NCBI GenBank assembly: GCA_009922885.1
Contig: RFUP01000085.1
Span: 1 to 8,351 of the forward strand
Length of the DNA: 8,351 nt
DNA from: Paracoccaceae bacterium
Lineage (GTDB): Bacteria > Pseudomonadota > Alphaproteobacteria > Rhodobacterales > Rhodobacteraceae
Direction: 5' to 3'
Below, piece after piece: positions 1 to 5,341 of the stretch (its first letter is position 1; each line of letters opens with the position of its first letter). A program made the translations under genes and the position numbers. The notes under the pieces were generated by a model. It was not told where the DNA came from. It saw only the letters and a program-made list of their open reading frames with translations, and did no database searches.

Positions 1-576
1 ATGGGTCGCAATCCCCCAATCCCTCTCTCCCGCCCAAGCCGGGCGCGGCGGATAGAAATTCGCCCGCAAGAGCGCCATCGGCAGATCGAACTTGTCATCG
101 AAATACAGCGCGTCCTCGCCGATCACGCCCGCGATCTGCCGCAGAAGTCGCAGCGCCACAGAGCAGGCATGGCTGTAATAGGTTTCAACTTTCTCACGGA
201 ATTCCAATATGTTGTCGGGCCATTGGTTCGCACCATATACGCCCAACTCCAACAGCGGATGCCCCTCGGGGAGCGGGTAGCCGATATCGAAAACCTGCTT
301 GTAATCGGGGTTGGCATCCGGATCGACCTGCTCGGATCCCGGCGCACCCCACCCCCGGTTAGATCCCGTCCGCGCCATATCCACGGCTTGCTTTTCGCGC
401 TCCGGCAACCGAAAGAAAGACCGATACATTTCAATCACTTCCAGAACTTCGGCCTGCGAGATTCCCGTATTTTCGAGCGTCAGAAATCCAACCCCGGTTA
501 ACCCCTCGGCCAAGGCCGCCTTCTGTTCGGGATCGCCTGCTTCCAAAGCCACCAAATCGATCTTCGGGATCATCAT
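1..576 (-). CDS. Isopenicillin N synthase-like 2-oxoglutarate/Fe(II) oxygenase, N-terminal part (cut by left edge)
   Basis: Reading the minus strand from 576 gives 192 open codons running off the left edge. The protein begins MMIPKIDLVALEAGD and looks like the DIOX_N domain (about residues 3-110) of the isopenicillin N synthase / plant-type dioxygenase family. It then enters the double-stranded beta-helix core with LLRANFYPPRP (near residues 174-184). The last visible residues are GIATH; in this family that His is the first iron ligand of the HxD...H triad, so the remaining ligands and the 2-oxoglutarate-binding Arg lie outside the window. Family members are cytosolic enzymes that use Fe(II), O2 and usually 2-oxoglutarate to hydroxylate or desaturate small molecules; the substrate here is unknown. 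The start at 576 (or the adjacent ATG at 573) is chosen because GGAG lies 5 or 8 bases upstream; an earlier in-frame ATG at 606 has no such site. It is divergent from tpiA, with no visible functional link. Confidence 0.85.
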   Translation of the reverse strand, partial: MMIPKIDLVALEAGDPEQKAALAEGLTGVGFLTLENTGISQAEVLEVIEMYRSFFRLPEREKQAVDMARTGSNRGWGAPGSEQVDPDANPDYKQVFDIGYPLPEGHPLLELGVYGANQWPDNILEFREKVETYYSHACSVALRLLRQIAGVIGEDALYFDDKFDLPMALLRANFYPPRPAWAGERDWGIATH

Positions 577-581
577 CTTCA

Positions 582-585
582 CTCC
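582..585 (-). promoter_or_regulatory. Ribosome binding site deciding the oxygenase start
   Basis: Minus-strand GGAG at 585-582, followed by TGAAG and then two consecutive ATG codons (576 and 573). This good Shine-Dalgarno match favours these starts over the in-frame ATG at 606, which has no purine-rich sequence ahead of it. I cannot tell which of the two ATGs is used. Confidence 0.6.
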
Positions 586-592
586 AAACCGC

Positions 593-620
593 TTGCCCTG
601 CGTCATAACCCCGTTATAGC
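593..620 (+). promoter_or_regulatory. Possible sigma-70-type promoter for tpiA
   Basis: TTGCCC (593-598) and TATAGC (615-620) are separated by 16 bases and would place a transcript start near 627, about 45 bases ahead of the tpiA ATG. On the opposite strand the same bases read TATAAC (618-613), which could serve as a -10 for the divergent oxygenase gene, but I see no convincing -35 for that direction. This is pattern matching only. Confidence 0.35.
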
Positions 621-672
621 GGAACGGAAAGGTGCGCACTTGCCGCGCCATGGCTGGAAGAGGGAGAGGGTG

Positions 673-1425
673 ATGCGTCGGAAACTGGCGGCTGGAAACT
701 GGAAGATGAACGGCCTGCGCCGCGATCTGACGGAAATCGACGCCCTACTTGCCCTGCATCCCGCCCCGCAAGTCGACCTCTTGCTCTGCCTGCCCTCTGT
801 GCTCCTCTTAGAAGGCGCTGCACGCGCCGAAGGCCATGCCCTCACCATCGGAGCGCAAGACTGCCACCACCGCCCCGCAGGCGCGCATACTGGCGATATT
901 TCCGCCAGCATGGTCGCAGATACCGGCGCGTCAGCCGTGATCCTCGGCCATTCCGAACGCCGTGACGAGCACGAGGAAAGCTCTGAAATCGTCCGCAAGA
1001 AGGCCCGCCGCGCGATGGAAGCAGGCCTCACTGCCGTCATCTGCCTTGGTGAAAGCCTCGACGAGCGTGAGGCGTTGAACACGCTCGACATCATCGACGG
1101 CCAGCTTTCCGCCTCCGTCCCCGACAATGCCACAGGCCTTAATCTCGTCATCGCCTATGAGCCGATCTGGGCCATCGGCACTGGCCTCACTCCCACGCTC
1201 GAACAGATCGGTGAAGTGCATGACTTCATCCGCACCCGCTTAGAGCGCCGCTTCGGCCCCGGTGTCGGCCAAGCTGTGCGTATCCTCTATGGCGGCTCTG
1301 TGAAGCCCGAGAACTGCGCCGAGATCTTTCAGGTCTCGAATGTCGACGGCGCGCTGGTCGGCGGCGCCAGCCTGAAGGCCGACGACTTCTCACTGATTAT
1401 CAATGCGTTGGAAGCCTCAGTTTAA
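673..1425 (+). CDS. tpiA: Triosephosphate isomerase
   Basis: A 250-residue protein of normal length for bacterial TIM. It interconverts dihydroxyacetone phosphate and glyceraldehyde-3-phosphate in the cytosol, linking the triose products of the Entner-Doudoroff and Embden-Meyerhof routes to gluconeogenesis. All catalytic elements are visible: GNWKMNG with Asn9 and Lys11, ILGHSERR with the electrophilic His93, and AYEPIWAIGTG (161-171) with the catalytic base Glu163 followed by the mobile loop 6. The phosphate-binding segments YGGSV (206-210) and GALVGGASL (226-234) are also present. The ATG at 673 is chosen because GGGAG (662-666) lies 6 bases upstream and because this start places the first beta strand at the usual distance from GNWK; the frame stays open further upstream to a TTG at 640. 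The TAA stop overlaps the pgi stop on the other strand by four bases. Confidence 0.97.
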   Translation: MRRKLAAGNWKMNGLRRDLTEIDALLALHPAPQVDLLLCLPSVLLLEGAARAEGHALTIGAQDCHHRPAGAHTGDISASMVADTGASAVILGHSERRDEHEESSEIVRKKARRAMEAGLTAVICLGESLDEREALNTLDIIDGQLSASVPDNATGLNLVIAYEPIWAIGTGLTPTLEQIGEVHDFIRTRLERRFGPGVGQAVRILYGGSVKPENCAEIFQVSNVDGALVGGASLKADDFSLIINALEASV

Positions 1426-1433
1426 GTTCTGAG
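1416..1433. terminator. Weak inverted repeat across the tpiA/pgi stops
   Basis: CTCAG (1416-1420) and CTGAG (1429-1433) form a 5-bp stem with an 8-base loop that contains both convergent stop codons. The stem is short, has no strong G+C core and no T-run follows on either strand, so it may be chance or at most a weak bidirectional terminator. No better terminator is visible at this junction. Confidence 0.2.
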
Positions 1434-3023
1434 ATAACTTGCCAATCCCGCGGTCGAGCTGTCCAGCCCCTCGGTCGAAGCACGCCCCTCCACAACGGGT
1501 TGTAGTGCTGTGGCCAGTTCCTTGCCCAACTCCACACCCCATTGGTCGAAAGAGTTGATCCCGCAAACCACGCCTTCAACGAACACCCGATGCTCGTAGA
1601 GCGCCACGATCTGGCCAAGGCGATAGGGGGTCAGTTTGTCATAGGCGATGGTCACGGAGGGGCGGTTTCCAGTGAACTCACGCTGGCGCGCCTGCATCTC
1701 CAACTCCTCGCCCTCGAAACGCCCCGCCACAATCCGACGCGCCTCATCAAGGCTCCGGCCCTTCATCAGCGCCTGTGACTGCGCCAAGCAATTCGCCACG
1801 AGCAAGCGGTGATGATGTGCCATTTCAGGTTCATGGCCTTCTGCCGCGATCAGGAATTCTACCGGAACCACCTGCTGGCCCTGATGCAGAAGCTGGAAGA
1901 ACGCGTGCTGGCCATTGGTGCCGGGTTCCCCCCAGACCACAGGCGAAGCAGGCCGTTCAAGGCTTGCGCCGCTCATAGCTACACCCTTGCCGTTCGATTC
2001 CATTTCAAGCTGCTGCAAATAGGCAGGCAGGCGCGCAAGCCGTTGATCGTAGGGAATAACCGCACGTGTCGCATGGCCCATGCCTTGATGGTGCCACAGC
2101 CCCACCATAGCCAGCAGCACAGGCAGGTTTTCGGCAAAAGGCGCGTTCCGAAAATGATGATCCATGGCGCGGGCACCGGAAAGCATCTCGTCAAAGCAGT
2201 CCGCACCAATCGCGATCATCAGCGAAAGCCCGATCGGCCCCCACATGGAATAGCGCCCGCCAACCCAATCCTCGAAGCCGAACACCCGCTCTGCCGGAAT
2301 ACCAAAAGCTTCGGCGCGCTCCACAGACGAGGAAAGCGCCACAAACTGCCGTGCCGGATCATTCACGCTTTTGGCCATCCACGCCCGCGCAGAAGCTGCA
2401 TTGGTCATGGTTTCAATCGTCGTGAAGGTTTTCGAGGCCACGATCACCAAAGTGCGTGCCGGATCGAGAAGCTTCAGAACATCCGCCAGATGCGCCCCAT
2501 CCACATTCGAAACGAAATGGCAGCGCGGCCCATCGTGGTAAGGCGCCAAAGCCTGAACCGCCATCGCTGGCCCGAGGTCAGAGCCACCGATGCCGATGTT
2601 GACGATATCCGTGAAAGCCCCGCCCTGCCCCGCATAGGTGCCACTCCGCACGGCCTCAGTCAGCGCCGCCATGCGCGCCAAAGTCTGGCGCACCTCGGGC
2701 ATCACATCCGCGCCATCCACGGAAATCACCGCATCCGACCCCGCCCTTAGTGCCGTATGCAATACCGCGCGCCCTTCGGTCCGGTTGATCTTCTCACCTG
2801 CGAACATCGCATCCCGCGCGGCAGCAACACCCGCCCGATCAATCATGGAAAGAAGCGCCGAACGGCTTTCTTCCGTGAGATGTGTCTTTGAAAAATCCAG
2901 CAGAATTCCGTCATCTGAAGCTGAAAAATCTGCGAAACGATTTCCATTTTCGAACAATTTGCCGATTTTCAGCCGGCTTCCGGCCCGCGCCAGTTCGTCC
3001 AGTTTATCGAAATCAAAAGTCAT
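1422..3023 (-). CDS. pgi: Glucose-6-phosphate isomerase
   Basis: A 533-residue protein, in the usual range for the long bacterial Pgi family. It interconverts glucose-6-phosphate and fructose-6-phosphate in the cytosol; beside zwf and pgl it probably returns fructose-6-phosphate to the Entner-Doudoroff entry, or makes hexose phosphate in gluconeogenesis. Two SIS sugar-phosphate domains are recognisable, with IGIGGSDLG (143-151) and the phosphate-binding SKTFTT (197-202). Signature 1 is seen around GGRYS (255-259) and signature 2 as FDQWGVELGK (492-501). The catalytic residues by family analogy are Glu342 (MESNGKG), His373 (GTNGQH) and Lys501, each offset by 13 from the E. coli numbering. The start at 3023 lies 14 bases after the pgl stop; the frame is open to a TTG at 3050, which would run into pgl. 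It is the last gene of the zwf-pgl-pgi operon and converges on tpiA. Confidence 0.97.
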   Translation of the reverse strand: MTFDFDKLDELARAGSRLKIGKLFENGNRFADFSASDDGILLDFSKTHLTEESRSALLSMIDRAGVAAARDAMFAGEKINRTEGRAVLHTALRAGSDAVISVDGADVMPEVRQTLARMAALTEAVRSGTYAGQGGAFTDIVNIGIGGSDLGPAMAVQALAPYHDGPRCHFVSNVDGAHLADVLKLLDPARTLVIVASKTFTTIETMTNAASARAWMAKSVNDPARQFVALSSSVERAEAFGIPAERVFGFEDWVGGRYSMWGPIGLSLMIAIGADCFDEMLSGARAMDHHFRNAPFAENLPVLLAMVGLWHHQGMGHATRAVIPYDQRLARLPAYLQQLEMESNGKGVAMSGASLERPASPVVWGEPGTNGQHAFFQLLHQGQQVVPVEFLIAAEGHEPEMAHHHRLLVANCLAQSQALMKGRSLDEARRIVAGRFEGEELEMQARQREFTGNRPSVTIAYDKLTPYRLGQIVALYEHRVFVEGVVCGINSFDQWGVELGKELATALQPVVEGRASTEGLDSSTAGLASYLRT

Positions 3024-3025
3024 GG

Positions 3026-3039
3026 CTCCAGAAACCCTC
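3026..3039 (-). promoter_or_regulatory. Non-standard ribosome binding region of pgi
   Basis: Two purine-rich candidates precede the pgi ATG: GAGGG at 3039-3035, overlapping the pgl TGA stop and 11 bases from the ATG, and GGAG at 3029-3026, only 2 bases from the ATG. Neither has the usual 5-9 base spacing. The pgl stop is 14 bases upstream, so translation of pgi may depend partly on ribosomes finishing pgl (inference). Confidence 0.4.
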
Positions 3040-3709
3040 AAGGTGCCCAATGCACCACAGCCCCATCGAGAAGCGCCGCAACGGGTGCTTCTTCAGGCGG
3101 CAACTTCGCGGCCCGTTCCAGCGCCGCCCGCTTCTCCGCTCCAGTCACCACGATGTGCAGCGCCAGCGAGGCGCGCAGCACCCGCGCCGAAAGCGTCACC
3201 CGCGCCACATCGAGCCCCGGTGCCCGCATTGGCACCAGATCGGGGGCCGCCTCATCCAGTGCCAAACGCAAATTGTCGCCTCTGGGGAACAGCGACGCCG
3301 TATGCATATCCGCCCCCATTCCCAACAAAGCCACAGACACAGGCAGGTAGAGCTGGATCATCGCTTCCACCTCCGCCAGATCGCTTTCCGGCTCAGGTGA
3401 CCCCGTGAAAAACGGATAAAACCGCGCCATCCGCGCCCGCCCCGTCAGCAACCTCTCGCGGATCAAGGCCGCATTCGAGCGTGCATCCTCTTCCGGCACC
3501 CATCGCTCGTCCGAGAGCATCACATCCACCCGCGCCCAATCCAGATCCGCCGCACAAAGCGCGTCAAACACCGGCCCCGGCGACGTGCCCCCCGGCACCA
3601 CAAGCGTTGCACGGTCTTCATGCATCAGCACGCCTGCCAATTCGCCCGCCAGCACATTGGCCAAATCGATCGCCATCATCTCGGCATCGGCATATTCCAC
3701 CAGTTTCAC
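3038..3709 (-). CDS. pgl: 6-phosphogluconolactonase
   Basis: A 223-residue protein of the DevB/NagB-like 6-phosphogluconolactonase family, of usual length. It hydrolyses 6-phospho-D-glucono-1,5-lactone, the product of the adjacent zwf, to 6-phosphogluconate. Visible motifs in order are the phosphate-binding PGGTSP (39-44), DERWVP (67-72) and LLGMGADMHTASLFP (128-142 region) with the proposed catalytic His136; the protein ends HWAP. Many family members have Gly before that His (DGHTASLFP) where this one has Met135. The start is a GTG at 3709 whose last bases form the zwf stop (GTGA, four-base overlap), with GGGAG 8 bases upstream inside zwf. The frame stays open to 3850, but that extension would be antisense-like sequence within zwf and adds nothing resembling the family. 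The overlap suggests translational coupling with zwf. Confidence 0.95.
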   Translation of the reverse strand: MKLVEYADAEMMAIDLANVLAGELAGVLMHEDRATLVVPGGTSPGPVFDALCAADLDWARVDVMLSDERWVPEEDARSNAALIRERLLTGRARMARFYPFFTGSPEPESDLAEVEAMIQLYLPVSVALLGMGADMHTASLFPRGDNLRLALDEAAPDLVPMRAPGLDVARVTLSARVLRASLALHIVVTGAEKRAALERAAKLPPEEAPVAALLDGAVVHWAP

Positions 3710-5181
3710 GTGCGAATCTCCCGCCAACGCCGCCCGTCCCGATGCATCAGCATCAACGCCTCCTCTGGCCCGGAACTGCCCGACTCGTAAGCAATAGGCG
3801 CCTCGCCTCGTGCGTCCCAACCGCCAATGATCGGATCGGTCCAAGCCCAAGCGGCCTCAACCTCGTCACCGCGCATAAAGAGCGTTTGGTTGCCCCGGAT
3901 CACATCCATGATGAGGCGCTCATAAGCATCCGCAGATTGCGCCGCCTCCGGCCCCAGCGCTTCCGAGAAGGTCATGTCGAGCGGCACATCCACCAAACGC
4001 ATCCCGCCCGGCCCCGGCTCCTTGATCGTCACGCCCAGATCGATCCCCTCGTTCGGTTGCAGGCGGATCGTCAGGATATTGCGGTGCCGCCCCGCTTCCG
4101 GCCCGAAGATCGAATGCGGGGTTTCCTTGAACACCACCGCAATCTCGCTTGTCCGCGATTTCAAACGCTTACCAGTTCGCAAATAGAACGGCGTGCCGGC
4201 CCATCTCCAGTTGGAAATATGCAGCTTCATTGCGATGAAGCTTTCCGTATGGCTATTGGGGTTCTCCACATGATCGCGGTAGCCGGGTTTTTCGCCATCG
4301 GCCAGATACTGCCCGCGCACGATGTCCGAAGGCTCCACCGGATCGAGCGCGCGGATCACTTTCAGCTTCTCGTCCCGCACGGAATCAGGCTCGAATTTCG
4401 CAGGCGGCTCCATGGCGATGAGGCACAAAAGCTGCATGAGATGGTTCTGCACCATATCCCGCATGGCGCCTGCCCGATCATAATAATCGCCGCGCCCGCC
4501 AACGCCTACAGTTTCCGCCACTGTAATCTGGATATGATCCACGTATTGCGCATTCCAGAGCGGCTCGAAAAGCATATTCCCGAAGCGGATCGCCATCAGG
4601 TTCTGCACCGTTTCCTTGCCGAGATAATGGTCAATCCGGTAAATCTGCCGTTCCGCGAAATGCTGCGCGAGGTCGCGGTTCAAAGCCTCCGCTGTGGCCA
4701 GATCGCGGCCAAAAGGCTTCTCCACCACAATTCGCGCATCACCCGAAGCCATCCCGTATTTGTGCAACCGTTCGGCCAAAGCGCCGAAAAGCCGGGGTGC
4801 AACCGAGAAATAGAAAGCCCTTACACGCCCGGCAACCAACTTCGTGGCCAACTCGGGCCAGCCCTGCGCTCCGGTCGCATCCACCGTCACGTAATCGAGC
4901 GTTTCGATAAACGCCTTGCGCTGCTCGGCAGTGCCAACACCCGCCGCATGTTCGGCCAAAGCCGCTTCGGCAAAGGCGCGATACTCTGCCACGCTATGCT
5001 CGGATCGCGCAGCCCCGATCAGTCGGCTCCCCTCAGGAACCTGCCCCGCCACGAAACGGCGCAAGAGCGCAGGCAGGATCTTGCGCTGAGCAAGATCGCC
5101 CGTCGCCCCGAAGACCACCAGATCGAACAGTTCGACAGGAATGACACGGGACACCATCGGTCTGGACTTTGGTCTATCCAT
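3706..5181 (-). CDS. zwf: Glucose-6-phosphate 1-dehydrogenase
   Basis: A 491-residue protein of normal length for bacterial G6PDH. It oxidises glucose-6-phosphate to 6-phosphogluconolactone with NAD(P)+, and is the first committed step to the Entner-Doudoroff and oxidative pentose phosphate routes and a source of NADPH. The N-terminal Rossmann fold has FGATGDLAQRK (24-34), a variant of the GxxGDLA nucleotide-binding fingerprint. EKPFG (154-158) and the active-site signature RIDHYLGKE (182-190), with Lys189 contacting substrate, are intact, and His247 in MRDMVQNHLMQ matches the family's catalytic His. The start at 5181 is favoured by GGAG 6 bases upstream; an internal ATG at 5157 (MVSRVIPVELFD) has no comparable site. 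It is the first gene of zwf-pgl-pgi, and its TGA overlaps the pgl GTG. The 16-bp palindrome just upstream is a likely control site. Confidence 0.97.
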   Translation of the reverse strand: MDRPKSRPMVSRVIPVELFDLVVFGATGDLAQRKILPALLRRFVAGQVPEGSRLIGAARSEHSVAEYRAFAEAALAEHAAGVGTAEQRKAFIETLDYVTVDATGAQGWPELATKLVAGRVRAFYFSVAPRLFGALAERLHKYGMASGDARIVVEKPFGRDLATAEALNRDLAQHFAERQIYRIDHYLGKETVQNLMAIRFGNMLFEPLWNAQYVDHIQITVAETVGVGGRGDYYDRAGAMRDMVQNHLMQLLCLIAMEPPAKFEPDSVRDEKLKVIRALDPVEPSDIVRGQYLADGEKPGYRDHVENPNSHTESFIAMKLHISNWRWAGTPFYLRTGKRLKSRTSEIAVVFKETPHSIFGPEAGRHRNILTIRLQPNEGIDLGVTIKEPGPGGMRLVDVPLDMTFSEALGPEAAQSADAYERLIMDVIRGNQTLFMRGDEVEAAWAWTDPIIGGWDARGEAPIAYESGSSGPEEALMLMHRDGRRWREIRT

Positions 5182-5187
5182 TTCTCG

Positions 5188-5191
5188 CTCC
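5188..5191 (-). promoter_or_regulatory. zwf ribosome binding site, partly inside the palindrome
   Basis: Minus-strand GGAG at 5191-5188 sits 6 bases before the ATG at 5181 and decides the zwf start. Its first two G residues are also the last two bases of the palindrome at 5190-5205, so an RNA hairpin formed by that palindrome would pair them. Confidence 0.65.
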
Positions 5192-5205
5192 GTTAGCGCT
5201 AACGG
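5190..5205. promoter_or_regulatory. Perfect 16-bp palindrome, probable LacI-family operator for zwf-pgl-pgi
   Basis: CCGTTAGCGCTAACGG is an exact inverted repeat, centred 16-17 bases before the zwf ATG. The even length with a central CG step and the AGCGCT core are typical of LacI/GalR-family operators. In alphaproteobacteria, LacI-family regulators such as CceR (Rhodobacter sphaeroides) and PckR (Sinorhizobium) control central carbon genes including the Entner-Doudoroff entry, so one of these is a natural candidate; I am recalling the regulators, not a matched motif. Relative to the possible promoter at 5233-5260 the site lies downstream of the transcript start, which fits repression. No regulator gene is in the window. 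Confidence 0.65.
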
Positions 5206-5232
5206 CGCCCTCTTATCCCGCTTCTGCCAGCC

Positions 5233-5260
5233 AGTCTAGCACCTAGAATCTTGATCACAA
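5233..5260 (-). promoter_or_regulatory. Possible promoter of the zwf-pgl-pgi operon
   Basis: On the minus strand TTGTGA (5260-5255) and TAGACT (5238-5233) are 16 bases apart, giving a transcript start near 5226, about 45 bases ahead of zwf. The palindromic operator would then be centred near +28. A 13-bp inverted repeat, TCTAGcacCTAGA (5235-5247), overlaps the -10 element. The rest of the divergent region towards the radical SAM gene shows no convincing promoter. Confidence 0.35.
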
Positions 5261-5341
5261 TGGCGTCACGCTCACGAAGGGCTCTTTCTCGCCCCCGCCC
5301 GCTTCGCTAGTTTTCCGATTGTGAACAGGGAGCCCGTTTGA

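Noticed and set aside
1..501. Plus-strand open frame of 166 codons at the left edge
   Set aside because: Shadow of the 2-oxoglutarate/Fe(II) oxygenase on the minus strand, which has recognisable family sequence.
632..639. GTGCGCAC 8-bp palindrome between the tpiA promoter candidate and its start
   Set aside because: Too short to be distinguished from chance in GC-rich DNA, and the flanks do not extend the symmetry.
1809..2750. Plus-strand open frame of 313 codons opposite pgi
   Set aside because: Composition is Arg/His/Pro-rich and it lies entirely within the pgi coding region, which has intact family motifs; no ribosome binding site or family resemblance seen.
3710..3850. Longer pgl reading frame starting at 3850
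   Set aside because: The added residues lie wholly inside zwf in another frame and resemble no part of a lactonase; the GTG at 3709 with GGGAG upstream gives the normal family length.
3481..5196. Plus-strand open frame of 571 codons opposite zwf and pgl
   Set aside because: Rich in Pro, Arg and His with no recognisable motif; it is the antisense shadow of the well-supported zwf (and the start of pgl) in high-GC DNA.
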